The position numbers and the translations under genes are program-made. The notes below the pieces were generated by a model, which worked only from the letters and a program-made list of their open reading frames with translations, was not told the origin of the DNA and searched no databases. From the NCBI GenBank assembly GCA_039621445.1, contig CP154955.1, forward strand, positions 51,241,384 through 51,305,383: a stretch of DNA of 64,000 nucleotides, written 5' to 3'. The stretch's first letter is position 1; every line of letters starts with the position of its first letter. This document shows positions 12,360 through 22,978 of this stretch, in pieces. Origin of the DNA: Euglena gracilis. Its lineage: Eukaryota; Euglenida; Euglenophyceae; Euglenales.

Positions 12360-13529
12360 CTGTGGGGGCACGCAACCCGGGTGGGTGAGTCCTAACTCTG
12401 TCGGGGAGGGGGTTTGATGAGCCGGGTGGCAGGACAACAAGGCAAAATGCAATAAGTGTATTAAAAAATGCAAAAAAAATGCAAAAAAAAATTGCAAAAA
12501 AATGAATGCTCCAGGACCGCCTAGGCGCACCTCAGCCTCACCCTGGGAGGGTGTTCTCGAGTGGGTGGGGTTCGGTCAGGGGCTTTGCAGACCCCGCCGG
12601 AGGGGCTGCTGGAAAAAGGTGCTGGCTGGGAAGAAAGCTTGATGGCTGGCCCGGCCCCCCTCAAGAGTCAGGAGGGCCCAACCGGATGGAAGCTGGACCC
12701 GGCGGGTGTCTGTTTTGATGTGAGAAAATTTGAGGTTTTGCCTGCACATTTTGACCGATCTATTTTTTTCTCAGTGATTTACACAGGGAAATTTCTCTTC
12801 AGGCAAAGCCCAGGCATCCTGAAGTTGCATCAGCTTTTTTTGGAAAAAAGCTGATTGCAAAAAGGCTGTATGTAAAGAGCAGCCTTTTTGGAAAAAAAAT
12901 TTCAGTTGTTGAATAGTTTTTTTTTAAAGTTTTCATCAGAAGAAAAAGGAGAGGTGACAACACCGAGGTGATTTCCGTCCCAAAATTGATTTCACAAAAA
13001 TGTAACTTCCCAAGGGGGTTCCCTCATCTCCCCCATCTGCCGTTTTGGCTGCTACACGCCCAGCCTGTGTTGTGGCTCGTTTTGCGCAGAAAGGGCTGGC
13101 TGTTTATTCCAAGTTAAAAGCTCTATCTTGCAAAAAAAAAAAAAACTTCTCGAAAATGTAGCAGATCGAAAGCCATTTGAAGTTCTGTGTTGTTTTTCGA
13201 GTATTTCACGTACTCTGAAAACATCCGTTTCCCCCTCCCACAATGACCCTGGCCCATGGCCCAAAATGGCCCAGAAAAAAAGTCGGAGGTATCTTCGGAT
13301 AAAATGAACCTGCGGAATGTGTTTCCTGACATGGTTCTTCCCTTGAATCCCCTTGCATGCACAATGTATATTAATGTGTATTGCATATAATACACATACA
13401 TGTTTTCCCCTTTTTTTGCAAATCTTGGATCCACCTGGGTAGGATTTTGTAATCAAATTCTTGAGGTGAAACCCCCAAAACCACTCAAAAATGCCAGTTT
13501 TGGTGAAGAAAATTTTTTTGCTGTTTCCG

Positions 13530-13745
13530 GAACCTGCCAAGGAGGGGGGTGGGGGGATCCAGACCCCCTTCCCAACATCCAGGGGGTGGTCTTGACCCCC
13601 CCCCGTACCACCTTACCCCCCCAGGAGGGCAGGTCCGAATTGTCCCCTCTCTCAAAACCAAAAGGCATCTTTCCCTGGGGAAAGGGACTGTCCGACCCTC
13701 CCAGGTAGGCAACGAAAACCGCGGATTAGCACCATGACCCGCTAG
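13530..13745 (+). repeat. Dispersed repeats GGAACCTGCC and CGCGGATTA families
   Basis: A segment beginning GGAACCTGCCAAGGAGGGGG and continuing through CCCAACATC to AAACCAAAAGGC recurs in diverged form at 17,297-17,410 and 18,706-18,825, and in unit 2. It is followed by ACCGCGGATTAGCACCATGA (13,711-13,730), which recurs at 18,921 (plus) and 16,948 (minus). These are interspersed repeats older than the duplication. Confidence 0.7.
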
Positions 13746-14033
13746 TTTTTGGCCCCATTTATAAAAACTTTTAAATGTTTAATATATAAATATATATAAT
13801 GCGGGTTCCGGCTGGCACTCCAGCCTCGTTTCTGGAACTTTCTTTCGGTCAAGAGCGACAGGATCCCAGCTGACCAAAACGCCCCAAAACCCCCAACTCC
13901 GCTCCAGGCCTACTCAATTACTCAGCCTACAAGGGGTGGAAAATATTAGCCATCCCCTCCACTTTCAAATCAGCCATTTCCCAGTCGCTGGAATGTTGAA
14001 TATTGAATATTCAACATGCACTCACGCATGCAC

Positions 14034-14352
<319 letters not shown>

Positions 14353-14436
14353 CACACACGCACGCAAACCACACAAACACACACATACACAACACAACAG
14401 TAACGAGAGCAGCTGCAGCGGCAATAACAACAACAC

Positions 14437-14471
<35 letters not shown>

Positions 14472-14522
14472 GGCAAAAACAAACTCAGCCTGTGTTCTCC
14501 GTGCCCAGCACGTACAACACAC

Positions 14523-14673
14523 CTCGAAGAACTTTGGCATTGCCCGGCGGGTGACGCGGGCCCACTTGTTCTCCCCGTTCTTGGTAGAGAACAGCCGGCG
14601 GTTCTGGATGAGGAACAGGTCTTGCTGTAGCTCCGGCGTCACCTGCTGCTTCTTCAGGGCCAGCCGATCGCTC
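14523..14673 (-). CDS. FCF2: FCF2 domain exon, unit 1
   Basis: A 151-nt exon encodes 50 residues on the minus strand. It begins SDRLALKKQQVTPELQQDLF, continues LIQNRRLFSTKNGENKWARV, and ends TRRAMPKFFE at the donor GAG/GTGTGT. The TPEL--DL-LI--RR stretch corresponds to the conserved start of the Fcf2 domain (TPEL--DL-LL--R), and PKFFE to PKYFQ just before the VGT motif of the next exon. The acceptor is CATCAAAG, so the previous exon must end with two bases of a codon. Spacing between the motifs fits the family. Protein sequence is identical in unit 2, good evidence that it is under constraint. Confidence 0.88.
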
Positions 14674-14704
14674 CTTTGATGAGCCGACCAACACAAAACA
14701 AACT

Positions 14705-14820
14705 GGGGTCTGTTGCGTGTCTGTGTGTGTGTGTGTGTGTGGTGTGTGTGTGGGTGTGGGTGTGGTGTGGGTGTGGTGTGGGTGTGTGTTGTGTGTGTGT
14801 GTGTGTGTGTGTGTGTTGTG
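14705..14820. repeat. (TG)n-rich tract, unit 1
   Basis: Imperfect TG repeat interrupted by GGTGTGGG motifs, lying just upstream (minus-strand sense) of the FCF2 domain exon acceptor. Its counterpart at 35,458-35,575 has a different internal structure. Confidence 0.9.
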
Positions 14821-15477
14821 TCTGAGGTCTTAACTTGAATGCGTGAAGCTGAATTAATCGGGGTAGCCGTTTCCTGTTTGGGGGGTTTGGCCACAGCTTG
14901 TCCAACAACATTGACCCCCCCCCTGCAGGTTGCCAATTCTGCAAAAAAAACCTGATGCCAAGGTTGGGTTGGGGTAATTGCCGCCTTCACCCAATCCTGC
15001 GATCTTTTTACCACCCTCTGGGACAGTTTTGCACGCACACAGAATGCGCTCACCAGGCTTCTTTGCACCCTCTGTGAGTTGCAGGTGGGTGGGCAGGGGG
15101 AGAAGACAGTGACATATTTTCGGTCTTGGTGGGTCGAAAATGGGGCGGAAATGGGCTACCTAGAGGCTTTTTTGGATAATTTGGGCTGAAAAAAAATGAA
15201 TTTTTGGGTGTGATTTGCATTTTTTTTGTGCTGGGTTCGACCCCCGATCCAACCCAGCTGGCGGTTTTAGAAGCCATTCCCTGAGGGGTCGAGTTTGTGG
15301 TGCATATTGGAATAAACAAATAATAATAAATAATAAATAAACTCTGGAACCGATGGAATAATTGGGGTCCAACTATGGGCATTATTCCACACCTTTGGTT
15401 AAAAGTCCAATGGAAAGGTCGAAAAGGGCTTACCTGCAGCTTACTGCATGGCTTCTTCATATACCACACACAACACA

Positions 15478-15496
15478 ACCACACACACACACACAC

Positions 15497-15533
<37 letters not shown>

Positions 15534-15581
15534 ACACACACACACACACACACGCACGCACGCACGCACGCACGCACGTAA
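15478..15581. repeat. (CA)n and GCAC repeat, unit 1
   Basis: CA array ending in six to seven GCAC units, followed by a C run. The unit 2 equivalent (36,402-36,640) is more than twice as long and more irregular. Confidence 0.95.
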
Positions 15582-16280
15582 CACCCCCCCCACAACACCG
15601 AAAGGTAAATGGGCCACTATTGACCATCAAAGCAAGTCCACGGGGAAAGAAACTTTGTTCAACTGAAAATTCCCACCTCCCAAAAGACACAAATTCCTCA
15701 AATATCCACGGTACTGCAATTATTTCAAAAGGCACAAAAATGCCGAACAAGTAAACACCAGAGGGGAAAAACACGAAAAATAAGGTGCTGACTGCTGGCT
15801 CGGAGGGGGTTCCAAAATCGTTCTGTTGTTTTTGCTGTGCTTACGGTACCTACCCCCACTCCTCCAGAAAACTGCAGACTGGCGAGTACGAGGACCATAG
15901 ATTCACTTAGTGACCCGCGGAGGGAGGGGGCACTTTTTCCTGGGCCCAAACCCACACACCCACTTTTTCTGAACCCCCCCCCCCCCGGGGTCAACCACCC
16001 ACCCACCCAAAATACAGTAAAAATAGGCCGAGAATGTCGAAAAAAAATTTCTGGCCAAAACCTGACTCATGGAGCCCCCTGGAGGGGGGTCTAAACCGAG
16101 GAGGCCGAACACACCCACCCGCTCTCGAGCACCCCCAGGTGATCTAAAGGTGTTAAATGAATCGACCCTGCCAGTTTCCTTGGCGGACTCTGACAGGTGG
16201 AGCACAGTAATGACAATTTCCTGGGGGGGGTGGGGGCTACACCCCTGCTGACACACAGGAATAAGAATGCCTCAACAAAC

Positions 16281-16424
16281 ACTGGTGTGGTGGTCGAAGG
16301 GCCGGCTGCGTATTCCGTACCAGTTCTTGAGCACCTCCACGCTCTGAAAGGGGCAGGCGTGCAAGAGCGCAATCTGAACAATTGCGCACAGCACCACACG
16401 CCCACACCGCGCAGAAAATGCTGT
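16281..16424 (-). CDS. Candidate exon with hydrophobic segment, unit 1
   Basis: A 144-nt minus-strand frame runs from acceptor GTCCCAG to ACCAGT. It encodes TAFSARCGRVVLCAIVQIAL, then LHACPFQSVEVLKNWYGIRS and RPFDHHTS. The middle could be a membrane-spanning helix. At the donor position unit 1 has GTTTGT, whereas unit 2 has the better GTGAGT. The exon ends in phase 0, so it cannot splice directly to the FCF2 domain exon downstream and probably belongs elsewhere. I do not recognise the family. Confidence 0.4.
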
Positions 16425-16464
16425 CTGGGACCGTCGCCAACGCCGTCTCGAAATCACCCATGAT

Positions 16465-16595
16465 GCATATCATATATTACATGTGAGTATATATAATATT
16501 TATTTATTTATTGTTATTCTTACTTATATAATATAATATGTACATGAATATATATTACATATATAATATAATATACATATACAATACTCCTATGC
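16465..16595. repeat. AT-rich palindromic tract, unit 1
   Basis: Imperfect ATATAT, TATTTATTT and TATAATATAATA repeats, present almost unchanged in unit 2 at about 37,437-37,562. Nothing coding is seen. Confidence 0.8.
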
Positions 16596-17199
16596 CAAGA
16601 GAGAGGACTTAGACATTGAATTGGAGGAACTGCCACATTTGGATTAACCACGAACTCCGAAGTGGAACCCCTGTCGCCCAACCACACTTTATGATTGAGT
16701 AAAAATAGGATTTTGGCAAGCCATCCCGAGTCTCAGACTTTGATTCCGGTTTGAATCAACCAAATGCCCCGATCCAAAATGGTCCGCCGAGGTCTCCCCA
16801 ACCCATGCATGGGAAGCCTGGGGGGGGGGTCTGAACACCCCCCTCCCAACACAGGGGGGGGGGGTTGGGTCGGAAAATCCAGTCGCTCGCGACTGAAAAA
16901 AAAATTCCAAGAACCGGGCCGGGATCATGGTGATAATCCGTCGGTTCTCCTGGTGGCCCCGACCCGGGGGGGGGGGGGGGGGGTCAAGGGGGGGTTTTCG
17001 CCAGGGGTAAGCTTCGCCCTTACCCTAAAGGGATAAGAGCTCAGCGACCCCCCCCTCCTATCTCGAAATTGAAGTGGGACGAGAGAGTTTTCGGGCGTAT
17101 GGCCTGGCAAAATACCGGTTACTAGCCAAAAATTGAAAAATGCACAATTTTTCTTTGAAATTGAAAAAAAATCCTACAAAGATGTCCCTTTGTTGAAAC

Positions 17200-17410
17200 T
17201 TTTTGAAAACTTTTTATGTGGAAAGCATCAAATAGTGCAAGGTGCTCAAAAGGGCAGAAAAAGGGACATTTTTTGTTCATTTTCCAACTCGGTATACCGG
17301 GAACCTGCCAAGGAGGGGGTGCTGGGGATCCGGACACCCCTCCCAACATCAAGGCGGGGGGTCAGACCCCATCCTACAACCTAATTCAAAACCGAAGGGC
17401 TTCCCATCTA
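17200..17410 (+). repeat. Dispersed repeat, GTGCTCAAAA/GGAACCTGCC family
   Basis: TGTGGAAAGCATCAAATAG to AAGGTGCTCAAAAG, a TTTTTGTTCATTTTC stretch, then GGAACCTGCCAAGGAGGGG. The same order of motifs occurs at 18,600-18,825 and, in part, at 13,495-13,690, with duplicates in unit 2. Confidence 0.65.
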
Positions 17411-17437
17411 TCCCCTACCCAGCCACATCAAAGCCGC

Positions 17438-17505
17438 AGACCTTCTTCTTAATCTTGTGGCTCTTGATGCGTGGGGCGTCGGTGGCGGGCATCTTTGTTC
17501 ATCTG
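17438..17505 (-). CDS. Possible small exon, MPATDAPRIKSHKIKKK
   Basis: On the minus strand ATGCCCGCC opens MPATDAPRIKSHKIKKK, followed by a possible donor GTCTGC. The frame has strong G/C third positions and is basic. An in-frame stop lies just upstream, so it could be a first coding exon starting at this ATG, or it could follow the acceptor CTGCAG at about 17,497 in another frame. It is nearly identical in unit 2 (about 38,466-38,533). Confidence 0.3.
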
Positions 17506-17837
17506 CAGCGCCAGGCCATTCCTTCGAGAAGGCTTAAACCGTAACATGTTCCGAACGCATCCTCGATCCCAGCTGCAAAAAAATGACGCAATTTCAAAAT
17601 TTGAGAATTTTTGAGTTCAAAAAAATAATATACTATATCAATTTGAACCCATTTACATATGTTGAAAACTCCTGAAAGAAAATTTTTGATGTTTATGGGA
17701 ACCTGAAAAATGATGGTCCGGGTCAATCAAGAAAAAACCCAAAAATAACCCCCCCCCCCAAAATAAGACCTCCCCTGGAGGTTTCCAGCAAAAGGTCCAA
17801 AAATGGGACCTGGATCTAATTTGGGGCGCGGGGTTAG

Positions 17838-18000
17838 CTAGACCCCCCTCATCCAGGGGGTCCGGGGGTCCCTCCATCTGCGGAAAAATTTCTTCTGGCG
17901 TTGCATGCTCGAGGTGGAAATGGGACTTTCTTTTGCCTGATTTTGTTCAAAAAAAATCACAAAACAACAAAAAATTATTGGCAGTTTTTGGGGCGAGGGG
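17838..18000 (+). repeat. Dispersed repeat, GTCCGGGGGTCCC family, unit 1
   Basis: GGTTAGCTAGACCCCCCTC, GGTCCGGGGGTCCC, TTCTTCTGGCGTTGCATGC, then GGTGGAAATGGGAC. A diverged relative forms the 203-bp insertion of unit 2 at 36,130, which shows that the family has moved since the duplication or differed between haplotypes. Confidence 0.65.
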
Positions 18001-18183
18001 CAAAGAAAACACTGGCCCTTCACCTCGGTCACTGGAAAAAATTCTCCCCTGGCCAGCCCTGCTTGCAGGCCGGGGGGGGGGGCCACTAGGATTTCCACAT
18101 GCCAAATTTGGACTGGCTGCAGTTGAGACCCTAATTTGCAATACCCCCCGGGGGGGGGGGACTGCGAACCCTAAAGCCGACAC

Positions 18184-18297
18184 CATGTGCCGTGGACAGA
18201 GAGATCTCGGCCCATCGCCGGCCCGGGTTTGAACGCGGCCCCGGACCGCAACTGGCTCTTGGCCAGCACCGCGTCGAGGTCCTCGAACGCCTCCGGG
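18184..18297 (-). CDS. Candidate FCF2 upstream exon, unit 1
   Basis: After acceptor CGCCTGTAG the minus strand reads PEAFEDLDAVLAKSQLRSGA, then AFKPG, with consistent G/C third positions. The only change from unit 2 in this part is silent (TTG/CTG). If the donor is GTGTCGG at 18,183, the exon ends with TG and joins the FCF2 domain exon in phase, making TW-SDRLALKK and placing a Trp before TPEL as in many Fcf2 proteins. Against this, the last 12 codons differ strongly between units, so the true 3' end may be nearer FKPG. Assignment to FCF2 is inference. Confidence 0.45.
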
Positions 18298-18599
18298 CTA
18301 CAGGCGGTGGGGGAGAGGGCGGCTGCCCAGTGCTCTGAATAGACCTCCTCCTCCCAATAGAGGAGGGGCCCTCGGACAGCCCTGGCAGGACAGGAAGCCC
18401 GGTGGGGGGTCAGGGATGGATGGGAAGCCTTGGGGGGGGGGACCCCCCACGTACCTTAAAACCGAGGGAGGCCGGGAAAATTTTCTTTTCTGTGGACCGG
18501 CAAAGGCTTTGATACCAGGCCAAAATTGATCAAACCCCGGATTTTTCTTTAAAAATAAAACAAAAAAATGCTCAATCTTTGAATTTTTTTTTGCTCATT

Positions 18600-18825
18600 T
18601 TTTTGTGGAGCACACCAAAACGTCAAAAAATGGGCAGTGTGCTCAAAAGTGAGGAAAAGGGGCATTTTTGCTCATTCTCTGTTGGAGAATTTTTTTTCGT
18701 TACTTTTGGAACCTGCTGAGGGGGGTGCGGGGGACCAGACCCCCTCCAACATCTACGGGGGGTCCAAAACCCGCCTGACACCGACCTCGAAACCGAAAGG
18801 CTTCCCTTCTATCCCTGGGGGGCGG
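18600..18825 (+). repeat. Dispersed repeat, second copy of GGAACCTGC family
   Basis: TTGTGGAGCACACCAAAACG, GGGCAGTGTGCTCAAAAG, TTTTTGCTCATTC, GGAACCTGCTGAGGGGGG, CCAACATCTACGGG, AAACCGAAAGGCTTCCC. It is colinear with 17,200-17,410. Confidence 0.65.
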
Positions 18826-19089
18826 GTTGTTGATCACCCACCAGGGGGGGGTCTAAAAGCGAAGCCTACCACTGGGGAAAAGGGGGGGTTTGACCCCCCC
18901 CCCCCCCCCCCTCTGGGTAGACCGTGAAAACCGCGGATTATCACCATGACCCCGGCTCCGTTCCCGGAGTTTTTTTTCCAGTCGCGAGCGACTGGATTTC
19001 TAGTATCTGAATCACCTCCGTTTGACCCCCAACTCCCCACCAGGCCCCCCCAGACCCCCAATCCCCCCAAATAACAATCAAAAACCACC

Positions 19090-20480
19090 TTCGGACTTTT
19101 TTTTGTGAAAAGAATCTTTCCCATTGTTTTCGACCCCACAAGACCCCAATACAGCAAGGACATTTCACAGCGACTCCGAAAATGCAAAATGGAACAGGAC
19201 TTTTGGGGTGTTTACCTCCCCCCCCACCCCCACACACCCACTGAGGCGTGTGTGGGTCCAAAAACTGTTTACAATATGTGCTTGGACTTCACCTTTGGAC
19301 AACACATGATGGCAGTTCCTGTCAATGCAGGCTGTGAAAGCAGTGACTTCGTGAAGGTGACCATTTTCTGGCAATTTTTGGGGCATTTTATGGCCATTTT
19401 AGCCCAAAATGGTCACCCACCCCAGTATGGACTGCTTCGCCCGAGTTATTCAAGCGCGAAGGGGTCCAAACTGGGTTGGATTGGCCCACCCCCTTCCCCC
19501 TCTTCCGACTCTGCCATTTCGCCGGGTTCCAAAAATCGGTCATTTTTTTCTCTCTCGAAAATATCTCGAGAAAACGTACATTATCTCCGGAAATGTCGGT
19601 CTGACGAAATGCCCCCAGAGGCCCTCTGTCACCCCCCGTTCGCCGTTTTGGCCACCGACACGCCTGGCCCAAGTTTCGGCGCGCTTTTGCGGCCCAAAAC
19701 GGCCATTTTGGGGTGCTTTTTGGAGGCCGTTTTTGACCAAAAATCGACTTTCCAAAATATCTCGGCAATGAAGCAAAATCAAAGGAAAAATCCGGAGAGC
19801 AAAAATGAAGCCCTTGGAATGCCCTATCCACCATGCTTTATTTTTTTTTTCTAATCTTCGTGCAGCCCGGGTTACGGCCATATTTCGGCCCATTTTGGCC
19901 TGTTTCAGGGGCCATTTTTGGGCTGTGTTGGGGCCAAAAATCGATGTTTTCAAAAAATCTCGAAAATGAAGCAAACTAAAAAGAAATGTCCGGAGACCTA
20001 ATTTGAAGCCCTTACAATGCCCTATCTAACGGTATTTTGATTTCCCCGCAACTCCCCTCCTAGCCCGAGTTACGGCCATTTTTCGGCCAATTTTGGCCCT
20101 TTTGTACTGTTTTGGCTTGATTTGACTTTTTGGGGTCAAAACAGTCGAAAAAAAAATCGAAAAACATTTTGCCCAGAGCGATGTTTTTTTGGCCTCCTTC
20201 CTGGACCCGGAAAAACTGTTCTCGAGACGAAAATGAGCGTTTTTCGACCCCCGTCCCCCTTTTTTGTCCCGAAGCCCATAAGCTTTGGGTCAAAACCGGG
20301 TCAAAAAAAATCAAAAAAAACCGAAAAACAATTTTTGGCCCGAAACGATGTTTTTTGTCCGTCCCGGAAAAATGTTTTTGAGCCAAAAATGAGCACCAAA
20401 AGGTACCGAAAATTTCTTCCCATAACTCCGGCCTCTGCGTCCGATCCACATTTTCGGTTTTACAGTGTAAACCCGCACAA
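19090..20480 (+). repeat. Repeat-rich GGCCATTTTGG region, unit 1
   Basis: Diverged units of about 190-200 bp share AAAATATCTCG or AAAAATCTCG, AATGAAGCAAA, TCCGGAGA, TGAAGCCCTT and AATGCCCTATC, followed by GTTACGGCCAT(A/T)TTTCGGCC. Two to three units are visible at about 19,740-20,100. A related stretch at 26,100-26,200 (TGGGGAATCAAAGGAAATC to AAAGCCCTTGGGACC) suggests a dispersed family. No coding frame is convincing. Confidence 0.6.
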
Positions 20481-20589
20481 AGTAAAGAGCTCAGCACTAT
20501 TCAAAACCTGGTCAACCCAACACCCAACATGGCACCGCGGAAGGAAGAATTCTTCGGCGCTTCGGCACCGAGGGAAAATTTTGGCCTAA

Positions 20590-21160
20590 ATGGGCCCCTG
20601 GAAAAAAAAAGGGAGAGGTGGGCGGGGGAGTTGGACTCACCCACCAGGATGGGAGGGGGGGTCGGTTAGGGATCCCTTACCCACCACCGTACGGTTTGGA
20701 GATTCCCGTTCAGCCCTGCCCGAGGGGGTCTTGACTTGGCAACCAAATCACCCCACCGCCGCCTTCGTGCGCTGCCGACTGCCGACCGGTGTGCATCATT
20801 TCCGGCGATGCATGCCACATTTCTGTACCTGCCCTTAAATGCACCGAAAAGCCATTGAAAAAAAAATGTGTAGTTTTGGGGGTCTGGGATGATTGCCCAT
20901 CCCAAAAGAAAGCCCCTGGGGTCTTGACATCCCGTCCAAAATGAACAACCCGAAGCTGGTGCGTGGACTTGAAAACACCGGTGTCTGAATACCCAAGCTC
21001 CAGTCAGAATGACATCCGAAATTGGACAATTTGTGGGACGTGAAAAGTTTTGACCATGGAGTTCTTTCTCACAAAATTTATGGGGGGGTTCAGCTGCAAG
21101 AAGCTGCAAGAAGCAAATCCCCCCCCGCGCCCACGCATCATCCAAGGAAAAATACCACAA
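20590..21160. other. Intergenic or intronic stretch, unit 1
   Basis: Contains GATTCCCGTTCAGCCCTGC (20,700-20,720), a short repeat seen in variant form at 6,500, 11,805 and 60,150. It also has a GC-rich patch at 20,720-20,800 that is open on both strands without decisive splice sites. Nothing else can be supported. Confidence 0.35.
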
Positions 21161-21266
21161 AAAAGCTGTGTTGAACCCTACTTATATCGCTTAGGGGTTG
21201 CAGGTTCAGTTTTGGTGATTGCCGCAAGTGACCCCACACCTCCGCACACTCCATCCCCCCACAGTA

Positions 21267-21662
21267 ACCCCCCCCCCAAATAATACCCCCCGGGGTATTA
21301 TTTTTTCGCCCGAAGTCCCGGCCCGAGGGGGGGGATATTATTTGGGGGGGATAGAACCCCAAAATTTTCGAAATTTTTCGAAGTCCCGTAGGAGCCAAAA
21401 TCGCGCCAAAAACCCCTTTGGGGTCTTTTTTGTACTTTCTTATGAAATTTACCAGTTTTTGGAGGTCAGATGACCCAGAAAAATCGATTTTTTTTCCTAA
21501 TTAGATGTCAGAAATTGTGATTTTTACCTACATTTTCAGGTCAAAATCCGGGCCTTCGGCCCGAAACCAAGGGGGGGGGGTATTATTTTGGGGGGGTATT
21601 ATTGGGGGGGGGGGGGAGGATTTGGGGGGGTAGCATTGGGGGGTATTATTTGGGGGGAGGGT
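21267..21662. mobile_element. C-tipped element with TA target, unit 1
   Basis: The left end is ACCCCCCCCCAAATAATACC preceded by TA. The right end is the reverse complement type, GGTATTATTTGGGGGG, ending GGGT followed by TA (21,663-21,664). Internal (G)n-TATTATT repeats sit near the right end, and an inverted GTATTATTTTTTCG copy lies near the left. The element is present in both units, although in unit 2 the right flank is TC. There is no coding capacity. The TA duplication suggests a Tc1/mariner-type origin. Confidence 0.6.
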
Positions 21663-21870
21663 TAATTTATATATTTGGCTGGGCTCCACGAGGTGTTATT
21701 CAACGCTGGCAAAGGGACGGATCCACACCTCGACATCGAGGCACGGTGGGACCGCATAGCAGACTGCGACTGCCCAGCAGGCGGAACGAAGGGAACAAAG
21801 GGGAACAGGCCTGAGTGAATGTGTGTGTCTGCGTCCCTGGGGCGCTTGTGTTCGTGTTTTATGTTATTTT

Positions 21871-22100
21871 TTAGAGTAGGGCTCTGGGTTACAATTATCG
21901 TTAAGAAAGGGCTAAGGGTCAGGGTTCGGCCAAAAAAAAAATAGGAAGTTAAGCTGAATTCAGGCCGAAAATTCAGGGCATGTTTGGGCCAAAATTTAGG
22001 CCCAATTCTGGCCGAACAGGCCCAAAATTCTAACCCGAACCCTAACACTAACCTCCAATCCTAACCCTAACCCTTTCAATTTACCCCAAACCCTAAGCCC
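21871..22100. repeat. Interstitial telomere-like repeats in opposed orientation, unit 1
   Basis: G-rich degenerate repeats (AGGGCTCTGGGTTAC, AGGGCTAAGGGTCAGGGTT) at 21,875-21,931 face C-rich ones (ACCCGAACCCTAACACTAAC, CCTAACCCTAACCC) at 22,034-22,075. The same arrangement occurs at 43,080-43,295. The copies are too degenerate and too short for an active telomere. Confidence 0.5.
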
Positions 22101-22978
22101 ATTCCTGGAGTAGGAATGATGTATTTCGCTTTTTTTCCGGGACACCTCCCACGAAGATCATGAAGAAAAAAAACACGCAAATTGACTTTGGGCCCACTTC
22201 TTAAACCAGGGGGGGTCCCAACCCCCCCCCCCCCGGAGGGGGGGCAGCAGTTAGAGGATACCAACCAATGGACATCGCTGCCTTGAGCTGTTATTTACTG
22301 CACCGTGCGCCGCTTCGCTTGGAATCGCTTGTATGTGGTAAGGAAAAGAACCCTAGACATCATCGGACAGGCATCGGAAAAAGGCGAAAATTATTTTTGT
22401 CTGGAACAAGAACAACATTCTTCTCAAATGATTCAACAAGCTCACTTGAGGTCTAAAAGTGTGCTTTTGGGGGCGGTAACCTGCACAAAAACACGAACAC
22501 AGAGTGACGCAACGCGCAATATAACACAAAGACAATAATGACAGCAAATAAAAACAACGCACACATGGTTTTGGACTCTTACCCAAAAATAATGTCTTCA
22601 TCGTCCTCTGTGAGTATATATTTTTATTGATTAGCAGATATTTCTTATTGATTCTTATTCTTATTGACAGGGGAGTTATTGACATGGCCAGGTCCATCTT
22701 TGGTTCAAGTTCAGGGCATGAAAAAAATGGCACTTTGTGATGAAGATAGAGTGATATCAACCTCTCTGGTAGGCGAAGGTGATACCCCCCCCCCGTGCCT
22801 CATTTCATTTCTCCGGGATGGGGGAACCTACCAATTCCCCTCATCCAGGTTCCAACAAACAATGTGAACCCCTTGTACCAGCTGCAGTGAGGCGAGGGGT
22901 GGGGGGGGGGGTTGGGTTGGGCAGGGAAGAACGAAAACTGGGCAACAATCAGGTTTCTGTCTGGTTTCTCACCTCAAC

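Larger units (their letters stand above)
16878..18996. repeat. 2.1-kb region flanked by inverted repeats, unit 1
   Basis: The left arm starts TCCAGTCGCTCGCGACTG and continues through ATCATGGTGATAATCCG (to about 16,950). The right arm (about 18,921-18,996) is its diverged reverse complement, ending CAGTCGCGAGCGACTGGA. The arms are about 75 bp. This could be one element with long termini, or two opposed copies of a dispersed repeat. A third copy of the core at 13,711 favours the second reading. Confidence 0.5.

Noticed and set aside
16281-16457. Potassium-channel pore-like string (TVPDSIFCAVWA) in an alternative frame
   Set aside because: No selectivity-filter motif follows, and a frame shift would be needed to continue into the better-supported frame.
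17438-17505. MPATDA as the conserved (W)FDMPA motif of FCF2
   Set aside because: In the family this motif directly precedes TPEL, but here TPEL lies in another exon with a different preceding sequence and the splice phases do not fit.
19090-20480. Dinoflagellate spliced-leader-like GCCATTTTGGC motifs
   Set aside because: The full leader sequence is absent. The motif recurs as part of a degenerate noncoding repeat.
22034-22100. Chromosome end (CCCTAA repeats)
   Set aside because: Only a few degenerate copies are present, they face an opposed G-rich set, and normal sequence continues on both sides.
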